From Comamonas halotolerans (GTDB lineage Bacteria; Pseudomonadota; Gammaproteobacteria; Burkholderiales; Burkholderiaceae_C), in NCBI RefSeq assembly GCF_030162935.1, contig NZ_JASAUZ010000009.1, positions 1 to 55,967 on the forward strand: a stretch of 55,967 bases of DNA. Reading direction: 5' to 3'. The position numbers and the translations under genes were made by a program. Shown here piece by piece: positions 45,089 to 53,253 of this stretch. Position 1 is the stretch's first letter; each line of letters opens with the position of its first letter. Under the pieces are notes generated by a model. It was not told the DNA's origin, did not search any database, and saw only the letters and a program-made list of their open reading frames with translations.

Positions 45089-46652
45089 CCCGACGCAGCC
45101 AGGCGCTGGTCTGATCCACCGCTATCGACAGCAGCAACATGGCGATAATGACCGTGCTGGCCTCTGCGTAGTGGAACAAAGACAGCTTGAAATACAGCAA
45201 CTGCCCCAGGCCACCCGCGCCTACAAAGCCCAGAATGGCCGCCATGCGGATGTTCATTTCCCAGCGGTACAGCGTATAGGCCAGCAATTGCGGCGCTGCG
45301 CCCGGCAAGGTGCCGTAAAGAAATGCCAGCGCACGGCTGCTGCCCGCATGGCGCAAGGCTTGCGCTGGCGCTTTGGGTGCATTTTCCAGCGCCTCAGCAT
45401 ACAAGCGCCCCAGCACGCCAGCGGTGTGCAAGGCCAACGCCAGTGCGCCAGCAAATGGCCCCAGACCCACGGCCAGGGCTGTGATCGTGGCCCACACCAG
45501 TTCAGGCACCGAGCGCAACACATTCAGCAGCACATTCCACGGCGCTCGAAAAGTGGGCAATGCAAGCGCCATGCCCGCCATGGCAGCCAGCAGCGTGCCC
45601 ACCACCGAGATAGCCAGCGTTTCCCATACACCTACCAGCACGGCCCACAACCATGCACGACTGGTATCCGGAGGGAAAAAGCCGGAGGCAAAGTCTCCCA
45701 TGGCTGATGCGGCATCCCCTGTGAACAAGGCAGACAAGTCCATGTCCAGCAGCTGCCAGCTGGCCGCAATGCCTGCCAGCAGCACCACGCTCACCAGCAC
45801 GCTGCGCCAGCCCCAGGCACAAGTACGCGCCGGAGGCACCACATCCAATGCACGGCGCAGCCAGCTGGACAGTGCATCTGCCAGCAGCACCAGCACCATG
45901 AACATCAGCAGGATGGAGCATGCCTCTCCCCCGTTGAGCATTTTCATGGCCTGGTCCATCAGCTGCCCCAGACCGCCCGCGCCTACAAAACCCATCACCA
46001 CCGATGCACGAATCGCGCACTCCCAGCGGTACACCGTATAGGACACCAATTCCTTGGAGGCCAAAGGCAGCAAGCCATACAGCAGCGCCACAGCCCTGGG
46101 GCTGCCGGCGCGCAGCAAGGCGCGTGCGGCAGTGCCGTCTTCGCTTTCCAGAATTTCCGCGTAGACCTTGCCCAGCATGCCGCCATAAGTCAGGCCCAGC
46201 GCCAGCACACCGGCAGCAGGTCCCAGACCAAAGACACGCACAAACACCAAAGCCCAGACCAGCTCCGGAATACCGCGCAACACCGTGAGGATGATCCGCG
46301 CCAGCGGGTTTTGCGTGGCTTTCTCCCGCACAGCGCTGGTGGCCAGGTATGACAGCGGTACCGCCAGCATAAAAGCCAGCAACAAGCCAATCGTGGCAAT
46401 GGCCAGGGTTTCCAGAGCCGCCTGCCACAAATAGCCTGCGAACTCGGCACTGGTGTCCGGTGGCAAGAACCCGGCAAGAAAACCACCAATCACCTGCAGA
46501 TTGTCGGCATCAAACAATGCCCCAGGCTTCACGCCTGCGCCCTGCAACAACGGCCACAGCACCATGGCCGCAATCACCACGCTCCAAAGGCGGTGCGGTA
46601 CAGCTGGATCACGCAATGCAGCGCCTGCCTCCTCAGAAGACGAACGCGCCAT
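45078..46652 (-). CDS. PhnE-like ABC permease, fused double domain
   Basis: A 524-residue membrane protein built from two homologous permease halves of the PhnE type, each about 260 residues. Each half ends with a coupling region: YRWECAIRASVVMGFVGAGG in the first and YRWEMNIRMAAILGFVGAGG in the second. Each begins with a FFPPDTS-like stretch (FLPPDTS, FFPPDTS). One chain can thus replace a permease dimer. The ATG overlaps the phnC-like stop in a TGATG. The context suggests oxyanion uptake (phosphonate, phosphite or selenate). Confidence 0.88.
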   Translation of the reverse strand: MARSSSEEAGAALRDPAVPHRLWSVVIAAMVLWPLLQGAGVKPGALFDADNLQVIGGFLAGFLPPDTSAEFAGYLWQAALETLAIATIGLLLAFMLAVPLSYLATSAVREKATQNPLARIILTVLRGIPELVWALVFVRVFGLGPAAGVLALGLTYGGMLGKVYAEILESEDGTAARALLRAGSPRAVALLYGLLPLASKELVSYTVYRWECAIRASVVMGFVGAGGLGQLMDQAMKMLNGGEACSILLMFMVLVLLADALSSWLRRALDVVPPARTCAWGWRSVLVSVVLLAGIAASWQLLDMDLSALFTGDAASAMGDFASGFFPPDTSRAWLWAVLVGVWETLAISVVGTLLAAMAGMALALPTFRAPWNVLLNVLRSVPELVWATITALAVGLGPFAGALALALHTAGVLGRLYAEALENAPKAPAQALRHAGSSRALAFLYGTLPGAAPQLLAYTLYRWEMNIRMAAILGFVGAGGLGQLLYFKLSLFHYAEASTVIIAMLLLSIAVDQTSAWLRRAMR

Positions 46653-47476
46653 CAGAAGCACCCATGGGTTGGCACGGCAGCAATATCTGCTACCCGGGCG
46701 TTGCCCAGACCCGAGGTCCACTGCGGCAGTGCAGCCCCCACATCGGCAGCGTATAACGCTTGCAATTGCGCATCCGTCACCGCATGGGCTGGCAAGTCGA
46801 ATGCGATACGCCCATCCCGAATGCCAATCAAGCGGTCAAAGCACTGGCGTGCCAGCTCCACCGCATGCAGGCTGGCCACCAAAGTCGCATTGCGCGCCTT
46901 GGCTTCACGCACAAGCAGTTCAACAGTGTCCAGCGCCAACGCGGGGTCCAGCGCCGAGACGGGTTCATCCGCCAAAATCAGTTGCGCCTCTTGGTACAAC
47001 ACACGAGCAATGCCCACGCGCTGCAATTGCCCGCCCGAAAGCTGGTCGCAGCGCACGAACAATTTATCGCCAAGATGCACACGCTCCAGCGCCTGCCTTG
47101 CACCTGCCACATCTTGGGGATAGACCAGCGAGAGCAACGACTTCCACGCTGGCCACTGCCCCAGCTTGCCAGCCAGCACAGCAGTCACCACCCGCTGACG
47201 TGCTGGAATGGGAGCAGACTGGTGCACTGTACCAATGCGCGCACGCAAGACCCGCAATGCACCGGGAGCCGCACTGACGGCCTGCCCCAGCACGCTGATG
47301 GCGCCAGCTGTGGGTATGTGCGCAGTCCCGATGGTGTTGAGCAGCGTGGTTTTGCCCGCACCCGAAGGCCCGATCAGCGCAATGCTTTCACCCTGCTGCG
47401 CTTGCAGGCTGACATCGGCCAGGGCTACGAAACCATTGGCGTGGGTCAAGCCCACGCCCTGTAGAGAAAAGCTCAT
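46652..47476 (-). CDS. PhnC-like ABC transporter ATPase
   Basis: A 274-residue ATPase. Walker A is GPSGAGKTT, the signature [10 protein letters not shown], Walker B LILADEP and the H-loop is SLHAVEL. It matches PhnC-type ATPases. The start ATG is at 47474-47476. It lies between the phnD-like and fused phnE-like genes; the three form one importer. Confidence 0.88.
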   Translation of the reverse strand: MSFSLQGVGLTHANGFVALADVSLQAQQGESIALIGPSGAGKTTLLNTIGTAHIPTAGAISVLGQAVSAAPGALRVLRARIGTVHQSAPIPARQRVVTAVLAGKLGQWPAWKSLLSLVYPQDVAGARQALERVHLGDKLFVRCDQLSGGQLQRVGIARVLYQEAQLILADEPVSALDPALALDTVELLVREAKARNATLVASLHAVELARQCFDRLIGIRDGRIAFDLPAHAVTDAQLQALYAADVGAALPQWTSGLGNARVADIAAVPTHGCF

Positions 47477-47573
47477 AAAGATGCTCCGCCCAGCCAGGCG
47501 TGCACTGCGGGCGTCTGATCCATTTGCCTCACGAGGCGGTTGGTCATTGAACAAGAAAGACTGCAGCACCGGC

Positions 47574-47599
47574 GCGGCAAGCGTGCTCGAGCTTGCCGC
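47574..47599. promoter_or_regulatory. Strong stem-loop between binding protein and ATPase genes
   Basis: GCGGCAAGC (47574-47582), 8-base loop and GCTTGCCGC (47591-47599) form a perfect 9-bp stem without a U-tract. The position after the periplasmic binding protein gene fits an mRNA-protecting element that raises its level over the ATPase and permease. Confidence 0.65.
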
Positions 47600-47650
47600 A
47601 CAAGCCCCGGTTGCGCCTGCCTCTGGCAGCTGCTATGCGCCCGAAGGCTG

Positions 47651-48532
47651 TTACTTCAGCAGGCCCGCAGCCTTGGCTGCATCTTCAATACCCTGGTAGT
47701 TTTCTGGCTTGCTGGGGATGAACTTGGAGGCGCGCTGCAAATCCATGATGGCCTTGTGCTCGGGGTTGGCGGGGTCCAGCTTCAGGAAAGCATCGGTCAG
47801 CTTCTGCGTCAAAGCGGGGCCCAGGTCACCGCGCACTGTCCAGTTGTAGTCAAAGTATTCAGGCGTGGTTGCAAACACGCGCACTTTGGCCGGGTCCACC
47901 TTCTTGGTTTCCACCAGCTTGTCCCACACCGATGCGTTGAGCACACCTGCGTCAGCCTTGCCCGCTGCAACGAAAGCCACGGTGGCGTCGTGCGCACCAG
48001 AGTACGCTACGTTTTTGAAATCTTTTTCAGGATTGATACCCGCCTTCTGGATGAAGTAGCGTGGCATCAGCGAGCCCGAAGTCGAAGAAGGTGCGCCAAA
48101 AGCAAACGTCTTGCCCTTCAGATCTTCGAGAGACTTGATGGAAGGATCGGCCGTCACAAAACGCGAAGTGAACACCGCATCTTCCGCACGCTGCACGATG
48201 GGGTTGGCAGTACCCTTGGTGCGAATCTTGGCCTGCACATAGGTAAAGCCGCCCAGCCATGCCATGTCCAGCTTGCCAGTGGCCAGAGACTCAACCACAG
48301 CAGCGTAGTCACTCACGGGAGTGAACACCACCTTCATGCCTGTTTCTTTGGACAGGTATTCCCCCAGAGGCTTGAACTTGCGCTGCAGCTCGGTGGGTGC
48401 TTCGTCAGGAATCGCAGAGACGCGCAGTACCTGTTCAGCAGCCGAAGCGGAGAAAGAAGCCAGTGCAGAGATTGCGGCAACAGCAAGCAACGCCTGCTTG
48501 ATCACCAAGCGGCGGGCAAAAGAAGTAGTCAT
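47651..48532 (-). CDS. PhnD-family binding protein, putative selenate type
   Basis: A 293-residue periplasmic binding protein with a Sec signal ending ASFSASA. VSAIPDEAPTELQRKFKPLG, split here in the mature N terminus, LAWLGGFTYVQA-like MAWLGGFTYVQA, FGAPSSTSGSLMPRYF and AYSGAHDATV are PhnD/PtxB-like. From memory the whole pattern matches the subfamily named putative selenate ABC transporter substrate-binding protein more than true PhnD. No selD, selU or phosphonate lyase gene is in the window to decide. It heads the operon with the ATPase and fused permease. Confidence 0.82.
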   Translation of the reverse strand: MTTSFARRLVIKQALLAVAAISALASFSASAAEQVLRVSAIPDEAPTELQRKFKPLGEYLSKETGMKVVFTPVSDYAAVVESLATGKLDMAWLGGFTYVQAKIRTKGTANPIVQRAEDAVFTSRFVTADPSIKSLEDLKGKTFAFGAPSSTSGSLMPRYFIQKAGINPEKDFKNVAYSGAHDATVAFVAAGKADAGVLNASVWDKLVETKKVDPAKVRVFATTPEYFDYNWTVRGDLGPALTQKLTDAFLKLDPANPEHKAIMDLQRASKFIPSKPENYQGIEDAAKAAGLLK

Positions 48533-48942
48533 GAAGTTTCCGATTCAAAAATCCACCACCGGACGGACAACACGGTGGCTTAATAAGCAACCCACACGGG
48601 GCATGAAATAAGGGCGGTACGACTGACCGCTGGCGGAAATTCTCGCACCGTCCTGGCAAGTTCGGCGCCTGGTGTCCTATTAACCATAGCGATGACGACA
48701 GCCATCAACACGCCAGACTTCAGTCATCACGCTATTGATTTAGAAGTTTTGCCTTCTTCCAGCAGCGGCTTCAATCCTGCAGCACAACCGCATGTGCGCC
48801 ATGCATCCAGCCTTCGTTGTTGGCGAGTTGCACATTGGCGCAAAAATCACCGCGACAGGCATTCACACCGCTACACTTGCGTTTGGCTTGCATTCCATGG
48901 GGAATGGCAGGCCTTTTGTCCCTTTGCAGCCTGCACCTCTCC
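48533..48942. other. Divergent intergenic region with leader hairpin
   Basis: 410 bases between the phnD-like gene and argA, without a supported gene. On the minus strand a hairpin (plus-strand arms CCACCG 48556-48561 and CGGTGG 48573-48578, 11-base loop) is followed by TGGATTTTTG. It lies only about 20 bases before the phnD-like ATG, so it could act as a leader attenuator. Frames upstream of the argA ATG are weak. Confidence 0.5.
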
Positions 48943-50289
48943 ATGTCCACTGTTTTCAACTTCACCTTTGTTCCCTGGTTCCGGTCCGTGGCCCCATACA
49001 TCCACAAGTTCCGACATCAGACCTTCGTGGTGGGTATCACGGGAGAAGCGATTGCAGCGGGCAAGCTGCAAAGCATCGTGCAGGATCTGGCCTTGATTCA
49101 GGCCATGGGCGTCAAGATTGTGCTGGTGCACGGTTTTCGCCCTCAGGTCAACGAACAGTTGCGTCTCAAAGGCCAGGAGCCCGCGTACTACAACGGCGTG
49201 CGCATCACCGACAGCGTGGCCCTTGACTGCGCCCAGGAAGCCGCAGGTCAGCTGCGCTACGAAATTGAAGCGGCCTTCAGCCAAGGCCTGCCCAACACCC
49301 CCATGGCAGGCGCTCGGGTGCGTGTCATGTCAGGCAATTTCCTGACAGCTCGCCCTGTGGGCATCGTCAACGGGGTGGACCTGATGCACTCCGGATTGGT
49401 ACGCAAGGTGGACGTGCAAGGCATAGAGCGCGCCCTGGATTCTGAAGCCATGGTGCTGCTCTCGCCATTTGGCTTTTCGCCTACCGGCGAGGCTTTCAAC
49501 CTGAGCATGGAAGAGGTGGCCACCCGTGTCGCCTGTGAGCTCAAGGCCGACAAACTCATCTTCTTGACCGAAGTTCCCGGCATCCGCACGCGCCCGCAAG
49601 ATCCTGAAGGCGAAGACAACCCCATCGATACCGAACTGCCGCTGGCACAGGCCCGCAAGCTGCTGGCCCAATTGCCTCCTGCACAAGTTTCCACCGATAC
49701 CGGCTTCTACCTGCAACACTGTGTGCGGGCTTGCGAGCATGGTGTGGAGCGCAGCCACATCCTGCCATTTGCTGTCGATGGCGCCTTGTTGCTGGAAATC
49801 TATGTGCACGATGGCATCGGCACCATGGTCATCGACGAGAAACTCGAAGAATTACGTGAGGCCACCATCGATGACGTAGGCGGCATCATCCAGCTGATCG
49901 AGCCTTTCGAAAACGATGGCACCCTGGTCAAACGTGACCGTACCGAGATCGAACGCGACATTCACAGCTATACCGTGATTGAGCACGACGGCGTGATCTT
50001 TGGCTGCGCCGCTCTGCACCCCTACCCTGAAGCCAGGACCGGCGAGATGGCTGCCGTGACGGTCTCCCCCAAGGCCCAGGGCACCGGCGATGGCGAGAAG
50101 CTTCTCAAGCGCATTGAGCAACGTGCACGCGACCAAGGTTTGGAGTCGCTGTTTGTGCTAACCACACGCACCATGCACTGGTTCATCAAACGCGGCTTCC
50201 AGCCCGTCAGCCCGGAATGGTTGCCAGAAGCCCGCAAGGCCAAATACAACTGGAACCGCAAGAGCCAGGTACTGGTCAAGCACTTGTAA
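48943..50289 (+). CDS. argA: N-acetylglutamate synthase
   Basis: A 448-residue enzyme for the first step of arginine synthesis. An amino acid kinase domain (about 20-290, with KIVLVHGFRPQVNE) is followed by a GNAT acetyltransferase domain (about 300-448, with VSPKAQGTGDGEKLL and TTRTMHWFIKRGF). This is the classic bacterial ArgA layout. The ATG at 48943 (MSTVFNFTFVPWFR) was chosen, since the frame upstream has no homology. A weak GC-rich hairpin with CTTTTT follows near 50312-50332. Confidence 0.95.
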   Translation: MSTVFNFTFVPWFRSVAPYIHKFRHQTFVVGITGEAIAAGKLQSIVQDLALIQAMGVKIVLVHGFRPQVNEQLRLKGQEPAYYNGVRITDSVALDCAQEAAGQLRYEIEAAFSQGLPNTPMAGARVRVMSGNFLTARPVGIVNGVDLMHSGLVRKVDVQGIERALDSEAMVLLSPFGFSPTGEAFNLSMEEVATRVACELKADKLIFLTEVPGIRTRPQDPEGEDNPIDTELPLAQARKLLAQLPPAQVSTDTGFYLQHCVRACEHGVERSHILPFAVDGALLLEIYVHDGIGTMVIDEKLEELREATIDDVGGIIQLIEPFENDGTLVKRDRTEIERDIHSYTVIEHDGVIFGCAALHPYPEARTGEMAAVTVSPKAQGTGDGEKLLKRIEQRARDQGLESLFVLTTRTMHWFIKRGFQPVSPEWLPEARKAKYNWNRKSQVLVKHL

Positions 50290-50539
50290 CAGCACACCTT
50301 TATGTAGCCCAGCCCCCCTTGCGGGCGCTTTTTCCAATTCCAGCACTCGCTGCAAAGACTTTTCACTCGAGTTGTTGCAATTCATCACACCGCAGCAAAA
50401 AAATCTTTGCTGCAAATTTTGCCAATTATTTCAATGCTCTGCATGGCTCAAAAACAGGGCTTTGCTCTCATTTTTGAGTCACCCCAAGGGCTAGAATACA
50501 AACCCAGCAACAAGCCCTTGAACTGCGGTCTGCGTTCCT

Positions 50540-50596
50540 ACACTAGACTATTCAAGTTCGGTGTGATGACCTTGCAGTGAACACTACATATTGTGT
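50540..50596 (+). promoter_or_regulatory. NrdR box(es) in the nrdJ promoter region
   Basis: ACACTACATATTGTGT (50581-50596) matches the NrdR consensus acaCwAtATaTwGtgt at 15 of 16 positions. A half-conserved copy, with ACACTA intact, starts at 50540, 41 bases or about four helical turns upstream. NrdR represses ribonucleotide reductase genes and binds paired boxes in helical phase. The second box is weak. Confidence 0.75.
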
Positions 50597-50597
50597 G

Positions 50598-50723
50598 TTT
50601 AGCCGCGAAACCGGCTAAATTTAGGTACAACTAGGGCCTTCACCCAATTCATGGATAAGCCCTAGGGCGCTGACTTCCACCTCCCCGTCCGGGCGCGATA
50701 AACGCCCGGTTCTTCTTTTCTTG
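50598..50723 (+). ncRNA. Three-hairpin nrdJ leader with terminator-like end
   Basis: Three consecutive stem-loops precede nrdJ. Hairpin 1 is TTTAGCCG/CGGCTAAA (50598-50605 and 50612-50619, loop CGAAAC). Hairpin 2 is CTAGGGC/GCCCTAG (50631-50637 and 50659-50665, 21-base loop). Hairpin 3 is CCGGGCG/CGCCCGG (50689-50695 and 50703-50709, loop CGATAAA), followed by TTCTTCTTTTCTT. Hairpin 3 resembles an intrinsic terminator 63 bases before the ATG, so the leader may control read-through. No B12-box (GCCACTG) of a standard cobalamin riboswitch is visible. An RNA motif named for nrdJ has, to my recollection, been reported upstream of such genes; I cannot test the match. Confidence 0.6.
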
Positions 50724-50786
50724 TAACGCGCTTGAGCACGCCTTTTGCTTGCACGATCGCTACGACAAATACCTCACAAAGACGTA

Positions 50787-53162
50787 ATGACTTCTTTGAA
50801 CACTCAACCCATCAGCCAAGATGTCTTGGCCGAGAAATACTTGGCTGCGGGCGAAAAAACCGCTGAAGATCTGTTCCGCCGCGTCTCTCAAGCCTTGGCT
50901 GATCAAGAAAAGCCTGAGCTGCGAGCCGAGTGGGCAGAGAAGTTTTTCCAGAACATGCAAGCAGGTGCCATCGGCGCAGGCCGCATCATGGCAGCCGCTG
51001 GTCTGGACACCAAAGCCACACTGATCAACTGTTTTGTCCAGCCTGTGGCCGATGCCACCAACGGCTTTGACGAAAACGGCAACCCTGGCATTTACACCGC
51101 CCTGTCGCAAGCTGCTGAAACCATGCGTCGTGGCGGTGGTGTGGGTTATGACTTCTCCAACCTGCGCCCCAAAGGCGCCAAGGTCAAGGGCACCAACTCC
51201 TTCGCCTCAGGCCCCTGCTCCTTCATTGACGTCTTTGACGCCTCCTGCACCACCGTGGAATCGGCGGGCGCCCGCCGCGGCGCCCAGATGGGTGTGATGC
51301 GCATCGACCACCCCGATGTGCTGGAGTTCATTACCGCCAAGCGCCAAAAAGGCCGCTGGAACAACTTCAACGTCTCCGTAGGCGTGACCAGCGACTTCAT
51401 GCAGGCTGTAGAAGCTGACGGCCAGTGGGAACTGGTGCATGTAGCCACACCTTCGGATGTACAGATTGAAGGTGGCGCCTACCAGCGTGAAGACGGCAAG
51501 TGGGTGTACCGCACCACCACCGCACGCGAACTGTGGGACACCATCATGAAGTCGGCCTATGACTTCGCCGAACCCGGTATCTTGTTCATTGACAACATCA
51601 ATACCGACAACAATCTGTACTACGCAGAAACCATTGCCGCCACCAACCCTTGCGGCGAGCAACCTCTGCCCCCCTACGGTTGCTGCGACCTGGGCCCCAT
51701 CATTCTGACCAAGTTCGTGCGCGATGCCTTCACGCCCGAAGCACGCTTTGACTTCGACGCCTTCCGCGCTGCGGTTGCCATCCAGGTGCGCATGCTGGAC
51801 AACGTGCTGGACGCCACCGTCTGGCCCCTGCCAGAGCAGCACAAAGAATCGCAGCAAAAACGCCGCATTGGCGTGGGTTTCACCGGATTGGGCGACGCCC
51901 TGATCATGCTGGGCCTGAAGTACAACAGCGACGCTGGCGTCAAGCAGGGTGAAGAGATTGCGCGCCACATGCGCGATGCCGCTTACCTGGCCTCTGTGGA
52001 ACTGGCCAAGGAAAAAGGTGCTTTCCCACTGTTTGACGCAGACAAATACCTGCAAAGCGGCTTTACCAAGCGACTGCCGGAAGAAGTTCGCGCCAAGATC
52101 AAAAAGCACGGCATCCGCAACAGCCACCTGCTGTCGATTGCTCCTACAGGCACCGTATCGCTGGCCTTCGCGGACAACGCCTCCAACGGTATCGAACCAC
52201 CTTTCTCGTGGACCTATAACCGCAAGAAGCGCACCGCCGATGGTGGCAATGCCTACTACACGGTAGAAGATCATGCCTACCGCCTGTTCAAGTCCATCCA
52301 TGGTGAAGATGCGGCCTTGCCCGAGGCGTTCGTAAGCGCCCTGGAAATGACCGCCGCCGAGCACGTTGCCATGATGCGCGTGGTGCAACCCTACATCGAC
52401 ACCGCCATCTCCAAGACAGTCAACATCCCTGCCGACTACCCATTTGAGGACTTCAAAAACCTCTACATGGAAAGCTGGAAGGCTGGCCTCAAGGGCTGCG
52501 CGACCTACCGCCCCAACGATACATTGGGTGCCGTGCTTTCCGTAGATGCACCCAAGCCTGCAGAAGCCGCAAAGACTGCCGCTCCTGCCCACTCCAGCAA
52601 TATCGCCGCCGTGGTGGAACGCCGCCCCGAAGGCCCGCTGAACGCAGTGGTCGACAAGATCGAGTACTTTACGCACGACGGCGCCCGCCGCCTGTACCTG
52701 GTGGTGAGCTTCATGCTGGTAGACGGCGTGGAACGCCCCATCGAGTTCTTCATGCCTGTGGGCCAGACTGGTGAAAGCCAGCAATGGATCACCGCCACCA
52801 TGCGCTCGCTGTCGCTGGCAGCACGTGGTGGATTCCTGGAAAAAGCCCTGGAAGACCTGCGCAAGGTGGCGTGGGACCGTGGCCCCATCCGCTACGGCTG
52901 GATGGACAAGGCAGATGGCAGCCGCGTTCCACTGTGGCATGACAGCGAAGTGGCCCTGCTGGCCTACGCCATCCAGGCCATCATCGTCAACCGTGGTGAA
53001 GCACAGCCAGCTCCCTCCACTTCGGCGGCGCCTGCCCCTGCGCCAGTGTCCACTCAAATCATGAGCGGCACCAAATGCCCTGACTGCGGCGCACATGCCG
53101 TTATCAAGAAAGACGGCTGCAGCTTCTGCACCGCCTGCGGCTATATCGGTGCCTGCGGTTAA
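50787..53162 (+). CDS. nrdJ: Vitamin B12-dependent (class II) ribonucleotide reductase
   Basis: A 791-residue adenosylcobalamin-dependent reductase that converts ribonucleotides to deoxyribonucleotides with or without oxygen. NPCGEQPL (N287, C289, E291) is the radical active site. LINCFVQP (C82) is a redox-active Cys region, and GGGVGYDFSNLRP and APTGTVS are family motifs. The C-terminal part has an Ala/Pro-rich linker and a zinc ribbon CPDCG...CTACG ending GACG, which delivers electrons. I took the ATG at 50787 (MTSLNTQ). A NrdR box and structured leader lie upstream; two hairpins follow. Confidence 0.95.
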   Translation: MTSLNTQPISQDVLAEKYLAAGEKTAEDLFRRVSQALADQEKPELRAEWAEKFFQNMQAGAIGAGRIMAAAGLDTKATLINCFVQPVADATNGFDENGNPGIYTALSQAAETMRRGGGVGYDFSNLRPKGAKVKGTNSFASGPCSFIDVFDASCTTVESAGARRGAQMGVMRIDHPDVLEFITAKRQKGRWNNFNVSVGVTSDFMQAVEADGQWELVHVATPSDVQIEGGAYQREDGKWVYRTTTARELWDTIMKSAYDFAEPGILFIDNINTDNNLYYAETIAATNPCGEQPLPPYGCCDLGPIILTKFVRDAFTPEARFDFDAFRAAVAIQVRMLDNVLDATVWPLPEQHKESQQKRRIGVGFTGLGDALIMLGLKYNSDAGVKQGEEIARHMRDAAYLASVELAKEKGAFPLFDADKYLQSGFTKRLPEEVRAKIKKHGIRNSHLLSIAPTGTVSLAFADNASNGIEPPFSWTYNRKKRTADGGNAYYTVEDHAYRLFKSIHGEDAALPEAFVSALEMTAAEHVAMMRVVQPYIDTAISKTVNIPADYPFEDFKNLYMESWKAGLKGCATYRPNDTLGAVLSVDAPKPAEAAKTAAPAHSSNIAAVVERRPEGPLNAVVDKIEYFTHDGARRLYLVVSFMLVDGVERPIEFFMPVGQTGESQQWITATMRSLSLAARGGFLEKALEDLRKVAWDRGPIRYGWMDKADGSRVPLWHDSEVALLAYAIQAIIVNRGEAQPAPSTSAAPAPAPVSTQIMSGTKCPDCGAHAVIKKDGCSFCTACGYIGACG

Positions 53163-53169
53163 TTCTGGT

Positions 53170-53253
53170 TACCAAGACCAGGCAGCGTCATGCTGCTAGG
53201 CCTTGGTACAGGAGAGAGAAAGGCCAGCTAGTTGCACTCTAGCTGGCTTTTTT
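53170..53253 (+). terminator. Tandem hairpins ending nrdJ
   Basis: A long imperfect hairpin (TACCAAG 53170-53176 with CTTGGTA 53202-53208, inner CAGC/GCTG) is followed by a perfect intrinsic terminator. The latter is GCCAGCTAG (53223-53231), loop of 7, CTAGCTGGC (53239-53247) and TTTTTT. Confidence 0.92.

Noticed and set aside
50598..50786. Classical cobalamin riboswitch before nrdJ
   Set aside because: The region has hairpins but I find no B12 box or the expected multi-helix core. I therefore call it an unclassified leader.
51207..53096. 629-codon minus-strand open frame
   Set aside because: Antisense to nrdJ, which is complete. The translation has no motif.
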